From Lojkania enalia (Eukaryota; Ascomycota; Dothideomycetes; Pleosporales), in assembly GCA_010094045.1 (NCBI GenBank), contig ML986623.1, positions 251,285-298,731 of the forward strand: 47,447 bases of DNA, read 5' to 3'. Position 1 is the stretch's first letter, and each line of letters begins with the position of its first letter. Of this stretch, positions 10,973 through 22,880 are shown piece after piece. The notes beneath the pieces are model-generated. The model was not told where the DNA came from. It searched no databases and saw only the letters and a program-made list of their open reading frames with translations. Both the position numbers and the translations under genes were made by a program.

Positions 10973-13900
10973 GCTGAGGTTTTCTTCTAGCTTCTAAATA
11001 TCGTTTTATAGGTTCTTATATTTATCTATTTCTAACTATTTTATTAGATAGTATTATTTACTATTTTATATCTTATATCTTGTTATTTTCTCAACTTTCT
11101 ATTTCTAACCTTTTCCGTACATATCTACGTTATATACTACTAGTTTAACATCCTAAGGTACCTTTTCTATAAGCGCGATATAGAAGGTTAGATAGATTTT
11201 TATAGTTGTAGGTAATTTAAGTTAATAGTTTACGGGTAATATCTATTCTTCAATCTTATATAGTCTGATTTTAATATAGTTTAGTTTACTACTTAGTCGT
11301 TTACTTCAAATATTTCGTCTTAGTAGCTAGACTTTTTCTCCCTTCTTAAAGTAAGGTAGTTATTTACGTTTCTTATTATAGTATTTTTTTATAGTATATT
11401 ATAGAAACTAGAAATCTTTCTTTAGTAAGTCTTATATTTGTTAAATAATCTTAACTTGTTCTTATACTTAGGGTACCTATAATACTACTTTAATCGGAGT
11501 GTTATATATTTTTAGTTTATACCTATAGTTTACTATAAATAGTAATACTCTAATTATACTATATATAGTACTATTATACGCGAGTTACGCTATTAGTAGT
11601 AGTATTACTTAATTATTTTATCTATAGTTGAGGTAGTATTATAGATATTACTCTACTATTTAGTTTATTTATTCTATCTATCTATCTATTTATAAGTAAA
11701 ATGCTATAAACATTTTATATTTAATTCCTAGTAAGTTTATAATTATCTGCTAAAACTTTAAAGTAAACTTAATATCTTAGTTTATAATTATCTTTTAGAA
11801 TATTCTATACTATATTATAATCTATTTTAGGAAGATGTTTGTAATTTATTCTACTAGTAATACTTTATTATAAGAGATAAAGTAAGTATACTTTATAAGT
11901 CTGTCTACAATTATTATAATAGAGTTATATACTTCTCCCTTAGGGTAGTCTTTTAACTTTAGTAGCTTAACGATAAAGTCTATAGTAATTTCTATCTATA
12001 GTCTAGTAGGTATTTCTAGATTTTATAATAGTCTATAAGGTGTATATTTATTAGGTTTATTTTATTAGTAGTCTATATATTCTCGTAATATATTTTTTAT
12101 CTATTCCCTTACTTTAAGAAAGTAGAATCTTCTAAGGATTCGTTCTAGCGTTTTTTCTATTCCTTAGTATCCGTAGGTAGGAGCTTTATAAAATTGCCTA
12201 ATAAATTCTTTTCTAACTTTAGCTAGTATATAGATTCGATTGTAGACGTATAGTAGTCTATCTATCTATTCTAGTTCTTATTCTTAAAGTTCTTCGGGTA
12301 TCCCGTCTATTACTAATCTAATTAGTATTATCCAGCTTACTTCTTTAGTAATAGTTGTTGCTGCGAGTTGTAGGTGATTATATATTATACTTCCATCTTA
12401 TTATCTTCTTAATAGTATAGCTGTAGTTCCTTTCTCTTACTCGTATCCCGGTAGTCTACTTAGTATATCTACTCTTTAGTTCTATTTTCCGCTAATATAG
12501 ATAATCTTAAAGTCGAATATAGCTAGTTTTTATAACTATCTAATCTATCTAGAGGTAAGAGTTTTAGTAGTAAGAAAGGTAGTAAGGTTCTTATAATCGT
12601 AATAGACTTTAGTTTACTATTTTACTCCTTATAGGTATATACACTATTCTTTAAAGTATACTATAATAGCTAGAAGTTCTTAGTCGTATATATTATAGTT
12701 TATCTCTACTAGTATAAGTTTTCGTAAGTAATATACTACTAGATATCGTTTCCTATTATAGATTTATATAAGGATTCTAGCTATTCTTATTTCTAATACG
12801 TTAGTTTCTATAAGAGCTTTCTTTTCTAGGTTATAGAGTTTTAGTACCGGTTCCTGCTAAAATTGTTTCTTAACTTTTTAGAAGGCCTTTTCTTATTCGT
12901 TTCCCTATATAAAGGTAATATCTTTCTTTAATAGTTAAGTTAGGGGTGTAGTTATATTACTCTAATCGTTAATAAAGGTTCGATAGAAGTTATAAAATCC
13001 TATAAAGGATTGGACATTTTTAACCAACTTTAGAGTTAGCTAGTCTTTAATTGCTACTAATTTATTTAGGTCTATTTATAGTTGCCCTAATTTAATAATA
13101 AATCCTAAGTAGTTTATTTTTATAGTATAAAATTCGCACTTTCTTACTTTAAAGTATAGTTTTACTACTTATAATACGCGTAGTACTTGTTTAATATATT
13201 TCTTATATTCCTGTTTTATTTTTAAATATATAAGAACGTTGTCTAAATATACTATATAGAATTATTTAAGGTAGAGTCTTAGTACCTTATCAATTTATTT
13301 TTAGAAGGTGGCTGGTATATTAGTAAGTCTAAATAGTATAACTAGGTATTTAAAGAGTCCCCTTTTTATTCTAAATACTATTTTCTATTCGTCTCCTTCT
13401 TTAATACGGATTTAATAATACGCGTTCTAGATATCTAATTTTATAAAGATAGTAGCTTCTTTTAATTAGTTTCTTAAATCACGAATAAGTAGTAAAGGAT
13501 ATTAATCTTTAATTATAATATTGTTAAGGGTGTAATAATCGATATATATTTATAGGTCGGTTATTTTCTTCTTATCTATAAAGAGTATAGGGTATACTGC
13601 TAGTAAGTTTAATTCTCTAATTATTCTCTTCTTTAGATATTCGTCTACGTATTATTCTAGAGCCTCTGTTTCCCTTAGTATTAGGCTATATATTAGTCCG
13701 TATCCGGGTTTTTTCCCTAGTTATAATTTAATTTTATAATCGTATTCTCTATATTTAGGTAGGTATTGTAGTAGTTCTTAGAGCTATTTTATCAAATATT
13801 AGTATTCCTTAGGTATACTATATAATATGTTTCCTATTAAGAATAATTCTTTTACTACTTCTTTTACTATTATAGTAAGTTGTTCTTTAATTAGTTAACT

Positions 13901-16330
13901 AGAGTTTTTAAGGATGATTTATCCCGTTTGCTAATTTATCTAAAGGTTTTCTTTTCTTAACTATAGGATTCCTAGGATAATATTATAGTTAGTAATCTCT
14001 ACAATTTAGAATATTTGTTTTTATTAGGTTGCTCCTAGAATTTCGAACTCTCTTAGTTCTATAGTATATATAACTTTCTTCTAGAAATCTTTTTCTTCTA
14101 TAGTTTAAATTATATAAGGTTATTCTAGTTATATTATAGGTATTTCTTTTCTAGCGATATAGTTACTAGCTATAAATTTTTTTGTTACTCTACTATTAAT
14201 AAGTATATATACTCTATAGCTGTAGTACCGTCCGGGTGTTATAAGGTAGTATTCTCCTATATTCTTGTATAACTAAGTTATCTTAGGCTAGTAGGCTATT
14301 ACTTCTTTTATAAATATATATTTCGGGTATTTCCGTTCTAGACATTTATACTATAATCTTCTTCTAATATATACTTTAGATAATAGAGGTTTAAATTTAA
14401 GTACTATATAGTTTTAGGTTTATTTAGTAACTTTCTATTCTATTATAGCTTCTTACTTTATGGGGTTTTCTAATACTTCGTCTTCGTTTAGTCGTCTTAG
14501 CTATACGCCTATATTTTCCTTTTTTCCCTAATAGGCCTTATACTATCGTTTAATACACGATATCTATACTATTTCAAAATGTACTAGGTATTATTAGTTT
14601 ATATAGGGGTTATTATCTTCTTTAACCTAATAGTTCTATTCTTATTTATATCGTAATACCTTTAGTATCTAGTATTTTACTAGCACTTCGTTTTATAAGA
14701 AGGCTACTACTTTCGGTACTATATACGCAGCCTTATCCTAATCTATTATACTAAAGTGCTCTTCTACTACTTTTATAGTTTCTATCCATTTTTGAAAATA
14801 TAAGAAGCGGATTTCTTTAGAGTAAGTATTTTACTATTCTTCGTAAATGTTAATAATATCTTATCCTAGTCCGTTCTTATCGTAGAATCTTATAGGTAGC
14901 TCGTTTCGTAGAGTAGCTATAGAAGCTAGTATTCTCTATTTATACTCGATTATTCCTTATTAGTATATAGAATATACTCTAGATACTAGCTTAGGTATTA
15001 GTACTCTAGTAGTAGCTTCTTCTATTTGTAAAGGGGTGTTTATTTCTTTATTTTTATTAGGTGTTTCCTAAACCTCTTCTAGCTATCTTTTTATACGTTC
15101 CTGCGTTACTGTAAGTTATATTTTCTTTTAAGGCTAATATCCTATAGCTTCTTTAAGTTGTTAGTATATTTAACACTCGTCTTTATTATAGAAGGACTAA
15201 TATAAGGTTTCGTATTCTATAGTTGCGGCTAGTTTTTCTTTACCTACTTCCTGCGGTTTATCTTCTATAGGCTAGTTTCTTTTTTCTTTCTTTTTACTTC
15301 GATATTCCTTTACTATATATTCTAGTTTTTAATAATTATAATATTTAATGTCTTTTTTCTAAGTCTTCTTTTCCTAAGTCGCCTATAATTTAGGCTTCTT
15401 TTCTCTAGTAGCGCTTAGATCTATAGGTCCGCCCGTATTAGTAACTTTTATTAAGAAACGTGCTCTTTAGTAGTACGCTTATCTTTTCTTATTTTTAAAC
15501 TAGTATAGTTTATTATTAATTCTCTTTACTAGTTAGAAGTATAACGCTAGGTCCCGCAGTTATTCTATATATATTATTACTCTTCTTATTTCTATTTTTA
15601 ATCCTCTACGGAACTTTACTATTATATTATAGTCGTCCTATACAACTTTATTCGAGAGCTATTAAAAGCTTAATATATATAAAGTAATAGATCCTAATTA
15701 AACTAGGTTGTAGAGTTTATCTTCTACTACTCGTACTTTGTCGATATCTCTAAACGCTAATTTAAGTTTCTATTAGAAGTATATTAGACTTATAAATATT
15801 ACCTTAGTTTTACTCTTCTAGTATTTCTCCGCGTAGTTCTTAAAATCTATTAGAAAGAACTAGAACTAGTTGAGTAGTTTACCTATTAAGTATACTCCTA
15901 TAAATAGTACTTTCTCATTCTTATATTAAATAATATCGAGGTTAGCGTTAATATAGATCTTTACTACTATTAGGAACCCTTTAAGCTTAGATCTAGTTCC
16001 GTCGAATTTATCGAGTAGTACTAGTTTAATTTATTGTTAATAATATATTGTTAGTAGTACTCTTTCGACTTATTCGAGTTTTTAGATAATTCCTATAAGT
16101 TCTATCTCTTATTTACTATTAACTATTCCTTATATTTCTTTAAGACTTTTAAAAAGGCTATTCTAAGTCTTCTTTAGGCTTCTTATCTATTTATCTACTA
16201 GAACTAGCTGTTCCTATTATTATACTAGTTTGTTCTGTATTCTTATAAATATAGTTATTATGCCTACCTTCGAAGAGGTAGTTTTACTAGCTAATCCTAA
16301 TATTCTACTTGCGTGAGTTTCCTACGTTAC
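10960..16330 (-). pseudogene. Gypsy A2 gag-pol relic with chromodomain
   Basis: Polyprotein relic on the minus strand. In order: gag with LDKFDGT (about 15985-16010) and a long capsid-like region; a CCHC knuckle at 15303-15345 now reading YNY, then KLEYIVKEY after a stop; retropepsin at about 14212-14160, where LINSRVTKKFIASNYIA stands for a DSG active site; RT with YLDN at 13229-13255; RNase H with FIGFYNFYRTF near 12950-13010 and YLRKLIPVEINYNIYDQELLAI near 12700; integrase with ITIDFIVKLLKL at about 11963-11990 and a VDRLIKYTYFI segment; and a chromodomain (KVEKI...YYLIK*LEIDKY...EENLS) at about 11095-10970. Chromodomains in such elements steer integration to modified chromatin. Nearly all breaks are TAG/TAA. 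Confidence 0.88.
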
Positions 16331-16410
16331 TTACTAAAAGTATCTCTTTCCTTATAACTAGGGTAGTTTAACTAGTCTTACTTCTTCTAGCCTTACGAGG
16401 GTAGTTAAAG

Positions 16411-16779
16411 TGTAACGGCCCTTCTAATTAGTCTAGTATAGGGTGGGGTGATAACTAAGAGTAATTATATGCTATAAAGTATATTATTCTTATAGGCTTA
16501 TAATAGAAGTATATAAGTAGGGTATATAAAGGATATTTAAGTTAACTATAAAGAATTATAAAAATTAGAGTTGTAAGGTCGTTAAATACAATTTAGTTTC
16601 CTTATTATTTTCCTGCTCAGTTATTCAGTTAACTAAGCTACTAAGTATATTTAGTTGCTTAGTTAGCTAAGCTATTAAGCACGTTATGTGCTTTATACTA
16701 GCCTTATTCTTCCAGCTATATAGAGTCCTAGATCTTAATCGGGTCTAGTGCGGGGGTTCTAGTAAGGATGCCTATAATA
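16411..16779 (-). repeat. A2 5' LTR
   Basis: Plus-strand sequence runs from TGTAACGGCC at 16411 to CCTATAATA at 16779; on the element's strand it starts TATTATAGG (ancestral TGTTACGG or TGTTACAGG) and ends GGGCCGTTACA. Length 369 bp, against 371 bp at 33383-33753. It contains a cluster of CTAAG/CTTAG words at about 16618-16680. F2 sequence resumes immediately outside at 16780. Confidence 0.88.
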
Positions 16780-17515
16780 TATACATAGTAGTATAAATAC
16801 TCTAGATAACTATAACCTACTTACAATTATCTAGCTATATAAGAGTAGGTTTTATACAATGTTTTAAACCTATAACAACCTTTATAGTACTAATAATATC
16901 TATCTAAAAGTCTATCTTATTAAAGTTGTAGATATTATTATTATATATACTATATTTCGCAATTATATCCTATATAAGCTTAAACTACGCATTAATAACC
17001 TCTAGATTCTCTTATTTTATTCTTTAGCAATCCTTTACTTAATTAAAGGCTATTTTAAGCTTGTTTATATACGCTATAAATTGTTTAAACTAATTCTTTT
17101 CTATAAGTATTTTATTATATATACCTAATAGTTTATCTACTATATCTACTACCTTATATAACTGGGGCGTAAATCCTTATAAATTAAGGTTAAGAATATA
17201 TTATACAATTATTTATTCTTCAGTTACTATAAGCTTCTAGCAATTTAATTATATATAAAAGCGAAACGCAATTCTATAAAGTCAAGTAGAGAGTTGTTAA
17301 TATTATATATTAAAAGCTATAGCAGCACGTTATATGCTTTTAAACTAGCCTGATTTATACGCCTATAAGATAAGCTTAATTCTACCTTCTTATTAAATTA
17401 ATAGAAGGTTATATTATAGATTTATTATAGTTTATATATAGTATTTATAATATTAAGAAAAAGTAGCTACTTTAATAGTTTAGCTGCTTCGATAGTTTAG
17501 CTGCTTTAATAGTAG
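16780..17515 (-). mobile_element. Fot1/pogo DNA transposon relic F2 (3' half lost)
   Basis: Minus-strand relative of F1. The reverse complement of 16780-17410 matches F1 from about 18150 to 18755, through the first catalytic motif (IYNFNKI, for IYNFDET) up to SIYTTMY, where the 5' LTR of A2 begins. It therefore holds the inverted repeat, the leader and the N-terminal half of the transposase (helix-turn-helix region and start of DDE). The distal half is not found across A2, so it was lost, perhaps in the deletion that also removed the end of the A2 3' LTR. Several stops occur at former Gln and Trp codons. Confidence 0.8.
17452..17513 (-). repeat. F2 5' terminal inverted repeat, three 17-bp units
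   Basis: Read on the minus strand: three 17-bp units (17513-17497, 17496-17480, 17479-17463), the first ACTATTAAAGCAGCTAA, followed by CTTTTTCTTAAT. The F1 repeat has two such units followed by ACTTTTTCTTAG, so the two belong to related but distinct subfamilies. Confidence 0.72.
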
Positions 17516-18030
17516 AATATATTATAGGCTATATAATATAGCCTATTATATTTAGATAGGTTAATAGATAGTTTTAATACTAATATAATCTAAAAGAATA
17601 GTATATAGAGTATTTTTACTATTTATAACCGTTAAAGTCTTTTTATAATTTTTCTAATAATATTAGTAGAAAAATATTCTTTATTTTTTTCCTCTTAATA
17701 TTTCCTATAATAATAGTAATAGAGGAGAAATCTTTCTCTCTTAAAGAGTTATTTATAAAATTATAGTTAAGTATTTTAGAAGAGGTATAAACTTTTAGTA
17801 ACTTAATAGCCTTATATAATATATTATATAGTTAGAAGAATTTTATAGATAGCAATTTTTTAGTATAGTTAAAAAGATAACCTATTAGTATTCCTTTAAC
17901 TATTTTTAATAGTATAGTAGAGGAGCTATTCTTCTTTAGCAATTATATAGAGTATAAGTACTAGAAAAGCTATATTAAGTTAACTCTAAATCTATATAGA
18001 GTTAATAGAAAATAGAGTTTTAGTTATATA
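17514..18030. other. Spacer between the inverted pogo pair
   Basis: About 515 bp between the 5' ends of F2 and F1. It has no recognisable coding frame. A near-perfect palindrome with 11-bp arms and a 1-bp centre lies at 17524-17546. A second inverted word pair (TTAACTCTA / TAGAGTTAA) is at about 17980-18007. Heavily AT-rich; origin unknown. Confidence 0.5.
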
Positions 18031-18083
18031 ACGTAAAGCACTACTAAGCCGGCTATACTACTAAGCCGGCCACTTTTTCTTAG
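18031..18083 (+). repeat. F1 left terminal inverted repeat
   Basis: Begins ACGTAAAGC, contains two 17-bp units on the ACTACTAAGCCGGCTAT theme and ends ACTTTTTCTTAG. By eye it differs from the reverse complement of the right repeat at eight of 53 positions, all transitions. Confidence 0.88.
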
Positions 18084-18299
18084 CATAGCAACTTTTCCAT
18101 ATATAATACTATATCTTAACAATATAAAGCTAATCTATCTAATTAAGAAGGTAGAATTAAACTTACCCTTTAGACTTATATTTTAGACTAATTTTAAAGC
18201 GTGCGACGCGCTGTAGCAGCTTTTAATATATAATACTAGCGGCTCTCTAACCAGCTTTATAGAATTACCTTTCGACCTTAAACTTAACTAAATTGTATA

Positions 18300-19800
18300 A
18301 AGCTTATAGCAACTGAAGAGTAGACAATTATATAATATATCTTTAACCTTAATTTACAAGGATTTACGCCGCGGCTTTATAAGGTAGTAGATATAGTAGA
18401 TAAACTATTACGTATGTAGGGTAGGATATCTATAGGCAAGAACTAGCCTAAACGATTTATATCGCGTATAAATAAGCTTAAAACAGTTTTTAATTGAGTA
18501 AAAGACTATTAAAGGATATTATAAGAAGATTTAGAGGTTATTAACGCGTGGTTTAAGCTCGTATAAGAGACGGTAGCTAAGTATAGTATCTATAAAGATA
18601 ATATCTATAATTTTAATAAGATAGGCTTCTAAATAAATATAATTAGCTTTATAAAAGTTGTTATAGATTTAGAATACTATATAAGACCTACGCTTATTTA
18701 GCTAAGTAATTAGAAGTAGATTATAGTAATCTAGAGTATCTATACTACTAGGTACGCAACTCTACTATTTATTATCTATAAAGGACGCGTCTATATCTTA
18801 GCATAGTATAAGAAGATAGATATACCGTACAACTGGAAGCTCTCAGTTTCTGAGAATAGATAGACAAATAATAAGCTTAGTTTTAAATAGTTAAAGCACT
18901 TTAACGCGTATATAAAAACGCGTTAGATAGGGTTATATAGGCTACTTATTCTTAATAGCTATAAGAGCTATCTAAACTAGGATTTTAAGGATTATTACCT
19001 TATATAAAAGATCCTCACCCTTTATATACCAGCACATTTATTATATATCCTACAGCTACTTAATATAGTATACTTCTCACTATTAAAGCTAAAATACTCC
19101 TAATATATATAAGATTTAGTACGCCGACGCGTCTACTATATTAATAAGGAAGGCTTCTTACTAGCCTTTAGAGACGCGTTTTTCAATATATTTATATATA
19201 AGAACTATAAAAAGGCTTTTAAAGTATTTAGACGAGTTTCTATTAATATATAGGTTGTTCTTAAGCGCTTTAAAGTCCGGTTATATATACTACTAGAAGT
19301 ATTCCTACTAGAAATATTATAGTAGTTAAAAATACTAAGTAATATACAAGAATTTAGGTTATAATTAACTCTCGTATAGAGGTCCTTCGTACGATTACTA
19401 AAAGAAGCTAAAGAAGGCTTCTTACAGCTAATAAAAGGAGCTAAATTAATGCTGCATTAAAACGCTCTTATAAGCTACTAGATTATAGAGCTTAAAGAGT
19501 AATTAGAGGTTATAACGAAGTATAAAACACATAAACAGAAGCGAATCCAGTATAGTAGTACGATAGAGTATAGTAAGGGAGCTTCGTACGGAGCTGCTAA
19601 GGTATTTACAGCTCCTTAGTAATCTAAAAAGGCTTATAGTAGTAGTAGCAAGGAACCAGCTTAACCTAGTTAACAGTACTATAGGAACTATAGAAAGACC
19701 GAGTATAACGCTTATACGTGCTAAAAAGATATAGAAGCTTCTTCTAAATCTAGTCTAAGTATCTCGTATATAGGTTCTCTTATAGATAGCAAGTAAATCA
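18300..19800 (+). pseudogene. Fot1/pogo transposase relic
   Basis: DDE transposase of the pogo/Fot1 type (DDE_1 family), about 480-500 codons. The frame reads an N-terminal DNA-binding region from about 18360, then IYNFNKIGF near 18590-18630 (family motif IYNFDETGF: Asp became Asn and Glu became Lys), SIYTTRYATLLFIIYKGR near 18740-18790, WKLSVSENR near 18835, then RLLILNSYKSYLN near 18945-18980 (family RLLILDGHESHL; Asp to Asn), an AHLLYILQLLNIVYFSLLK segment near 19030-19085, and a Lys/Arg-rich tail. Stops are TAG/TAA. The lost acidic residues mean it would be inactive even without stops. Confidence 0.9.
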
Positions 19801-19826
19801 AGGTCTTATATATAGTATTAGTAGTA

Positions 19827-19879
19827 CTAAGAAAAAGTAGCCAGCTCGGTAGTATAGCCGGCTCGGTAGTACTTTATGT
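19827..19879 (+). repeat. F1 right terminal inverted repeat
   Basis: Inverted copy of 18031-18083, ending ACTTTATGT and followed by the TA duplication at 19880-19881. It keeps two CTCGGTAGTA units where the left copy has CTTAGTAGTA-type sequence, so the two ends were mutated independently. Confidence 0.88.
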
Positions 19880-20401
19880 TATAATATTTCTCTAGAAAGT
19901 ATATTTTAGTATATTATATAAGAGAGTAAAATACTTTCTAAAAAATATAGTTAGAAAAATTATATAATATATAGTTAGAATAATAGTATTAAAGTTTTAC
20001 CTAATAGATATATAGTAGTAAAAATAAGAGGCTGTATATAGTATAAAAATATATAGTATAATACTATATTTTTTATATAGCTAAGTATATATTAGTAGAA
20101 TTAGTAGATAGAAAAGTTATAACTATAAGTTAGTTAACTAATATAAGAAAATTATAGTAATAATAATAATTAGTATTATTATAGAGAGGTAAAGAAGATT
20201 ATAAAATATATATACTATACAGAGTAATAGATATTAGAAAATATATTTAAAAGGTAAAAGTTAATAGTAGATAAGTATTATAAATATAGTAGTTAAGGTA
20301 TTATTCTATTAAAGAGAGTTAGTAGACTAGAAGATTAGATAAGATAAAATAATATAAGAGAAGAAAATATATTAACTAATTAATAAATAGATTAATTAAT
20401 T

Positions 20402-20550
20402 CTTAGAAAACTATTAGTAAAAAAATTCTTAGAAGACTATATAGAAGACTATTAATAAGAAAAGCCTTAGAAGACTATATTACTATTAATAAGAAAAGTT
20501 CTTAGAAAACTATTAAAGAAGAAAAGAAATTTTTAGAAGACTATATAATT
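20402..20550. repeat. Imperfect repeats of CTTAGAAGACTAT
   Basis: Five copies of a 13-bp word (CTTAGAAGACTAT or CTTAGAAAACTAT) starting near 20402, 20428, 20466, 20501 and 20533, joined by A-rich linkers with ATTAATAAGAAAA. Spacing is irregular (26 to 38 bp), so this is a degenerate minisatellite rather than a regular array. Confidence 0.6.
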
Positions 20551-21050
20551 CCCTTAAAAAGAAATTTTCGGAAGAGTAAATTAGATTATATAAACAGCGC
20601 GAGGGTATAATAGTATAAAAAGTAGCTAATTTAAAAGAGTAGTAGAGTAATAATCTAGACTTAATATACTATTATAATTTCTTAATATATAAATATAAAA
20701 TATATAAAGTATTTTACTATATATTTTTATATATAGTAGAGTATAGAGTATATATTACTAATATATAGTAGAGAAATAAAATTCTATAGTAGCTAAGTAA
20801 ATATAGAGAGACTAGAAGAAGTAGAAGTATTATATTAATATAAAATAACTAAAAGAAGTAGAAATATTAAATATAGTTAAATAACTAGATAGAAGTAAAA
20901 GGTTTTAGTATTTAGTCTAATTAGATAATTATAGAAGAACCTTAAAGTTAAAACTATATAAATAGAGGTAAGTTATAAATATATAGGTTATATAATATAA
21001 CTTTTATATTTTAGATAAGTTTAATAGTAGTATATTAGTTTTTTATATAT

Positions 21051-21089
21051 ATATTATTAATAGATATTATTAATAGATATTATTAATAG
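21051..21089. repeat. 13-bp x3 tandem repeat
   Basis: Three exact head-to-tail copies of ATATTATTAATAG. Exact identity in otherwise decayed DNA suggests recent slippage. Confidence 0.8.
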
Positions 21090-21366
21090 GTATAATAGGA
21101 GTATTTCTATTATATTTTTCTATACTATAATACTACTATTATACTAGTCTAATAATATAGTTATTTTTTATTTTTTATATATAGAGTTATATATTTTAAG
21201 TATATATTTTCTTATCTAGAATAGATATAAAATAGGTATTAAAGGATATTTTTATATATAGAATATAATATCTTCTATTAAATTAGATAAAATATTTTAT
21301 ATATAAAATATTATATTATATTAGTATTATAGTAGTATAGAATTAGGATTAAGGAAGTTAGTTATA

Positions 21367-22150
21367 TATTACTAACCTATATACTACTAGTATATATAAT
21401 AACTACTATTATAGTTGTATATACACCGGAGCCTTATTTATATTAGGTTAGTTAGAGGTAGTAGCTTTAATAAAGAGAGAGTATTAGGTTTACTAGTTTT
21501 TTAAATATAATAAGTATATTTAGAAGTCTAATAGAGTAATAAGATAAATCTATAAGAATAACTATATAGGATCTAATCTATTAAAAAGGTTTTCTATCTT
21601 ATATAACTAGGTTTAAGCCTGCTAAGCCTAGTTTATTAGGTCTATTAGGTCTATTAGATCTATTCTACTATACCTAATACTTCTACTATTATTATATATA
21701 TAGGTTGTACTATACTTTATTATCTAACTAATTATCTTACTAGTTCCTATAGTCCTACTACTTACTGTTTAATAACTAGTCCTTAATATACTTCTACCTA
21801 TTATTACTTTATTAGTCCTCGTCTAAGTCGACCTATTTAGTAGCTAATATTAGATTAAGCCCTAATTATAGAAGTAGTACCTTTTTATATTCTATATTTA
21901 TAATACCTACTTCTTCTTTTATAAGTTTATCCTAAAGCTTTCTAATCTATTATTTTACCTATTTTATCTAGATATAGTATTCTACTATTTCTAGTAGTTT
22001 ATTCTAGTTTCTAACATATTCTATATAAATATACTATAGTATTATATCTATATTTTTCTATTCTAGGGTTAGTACTTTATATATTCTAATAGGTTCTACT
22101 TAACTTACAAGTATAGTCCTATTCTTCTTTCTTTTCTCTTTCTATTATAT
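21367..22150 (-). other. B2 3' terminal segment, probable 3' LTR and untranslated region
   Basis: Counterpart of 4108-4930 in B1, with the TTAGGTCTA/TTAGATCTA direct repeats near 21637-21665 and the pyrimidine tract near 22116-22143. No reading frame seen. The inner LTR edge is unresolved. Confidence 0.45.
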
Positions 22151-22880
22151 TAAAGGTTTAACGCGAAAATACTTCTACTTATAACTATTATACTAGTTAT
22201 TTAATTCTTTCTCTAAGCGTTATAATAGATCCGTCTTATTGTTATTTAAACTATTAGTTTATAAATTATAACTATTATAGTAATACTACTCTTTCTTCTA
22301 TATATAGAGAATATCTTTCTTAGAGTTTATCTTATAATCTTTCTCTAACTAAGGGTATCCTTCGCTGTTTTCTAGCAAATATATTAAAGGCCTATAAGAA
22401 GTCTACTTCTACCTATTAAGATTTTATAGCTACTAAGAAAGAAGAGATTTATTATCTTAAGAAATCTATATATTACTATTAAGCGGTTCTTTCTCGTTTA
22501 GAGTATATTAAAAAACGCATCTATTCTTTAGAGGAGTATAGTCTAAATCTTAGAAAACGAGAGGTAAAGTTAATAGAAGAGTAAGAAAGGTTAGAGGAAG
22601 AGGAGGGGAGGTCTAATAGGTTTAAGGTACCTTCTACTATTACTCTAAGTTCTATATAAGAAGCTCCTTCTATATTACTATTACTATTACTTTCTAACTA
22701 GGCTTTTCTTAATAACCTATTATTCTAGCCTTTTAGTAAAACTCCTTTAGCTTTATAGTATAGTTAGTTAAGTTTTATACTAGTTCCTATAAACTTTCCT
22801 TCTATAAGTATCTTTTCTACTTTACTAGATACTTCTACTAACGTCTAAACCGCTTTCTTACTAGTATATATTCTACTCTA
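22150..22880 (+). pseudogene. Opposite-strand accessory ORF relic in Gypsy B2
   Basis: Same frame and position as 4930-5650 in B1. It reads DFIATKKEEIYYLKKSIYYY, SLEEYSLNLRKREVKLIEE and RLEEEEGRS-type charged sequence around 22420-22620, then a Ser/Pro/Leu-rich tail. Preservation of the frame in two copies, with breaks almost only at TAG/TAA, argues that it was a real coding sequence before RIP. The tail overlaps the 3' end of pol on the other strand. Confidence 0.5.

Larger units (their letters stand above)
9981..16779 (-). mobile_element. Gypsy family A retrotransposon, copy A2 (nearly complete)
   Basis: Ty3/Gypsy retrotransposon on the minus strand with a full 369-bp 5' LTR (16411-16779), about 6.1 kb of internal sequence and a 3' LTR cut short at its outer end (9981-10274). 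It contains gag with a zinc-knuckle relic, protease, RT, RNase H, integrase and a chromodomain, plus an opposite-strand ORF. Its 5' LTR interrupts the Fot1/pogo relic F2, so it is younger than F2. Its 3' LTR abuts truncated B1 without its last 80 bp, so the left junction is a deletion or recombination joint rather than a clean insertion. Confidence 0.9.
18031..19879 (+). mobile_element. Fot1/pogo DNA transposon F1, full length
   Basis: Complete 1849-bp element of the Tc1-mariner superfamily, Fot1/pogo branch. It has 53-bp terminal inverted repeats at both ends (18031-18083 and 19827-19879), flanked by TA at 18029-18030 and 19880-19881, the target duplication expected for this superfamily. Between them lies one transposase gene on the plus strand. 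Length and single-gene layout fit Fot1-like elements of ascomycetes. Mutated by RIP, so not active itself. Confidence 0.9.
19882..21366. other. Unidentified purine-biased stretch with short repeats
   Basis: About 1.5 kb between F1 and B2 with no gene I can recognise. The plus strand is rich in A and G over much of it (for example 20150-20560). It holds two small repeat arrays, listed separately. It shows no clear similarity to the other elements here. It may be a decayed non-coding part of a lost element or old intergenic DNA. Confidence 0.45.

Noticed and set aside
3377..16779. A1 and A2 as the two ends of one element with B1 nested inside
   Set aside because: They are in opposite orientations, and both contain a 5' LTR with gag start, so they are separate copies.
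17460..17515. The 17-bp units of F2 as an independent satellite
   Set aside because: Their position at the end of the transposase homology, and the shared CTTTTTCTTA tail with F1, show that they are its terminal repeat.
20402..20550. CRISPR-like array
   Set aside because: Repeats are short, imperfect and irregularly spaced A-rich words in a eukaryotic setting; this is a decayed minisatellite.
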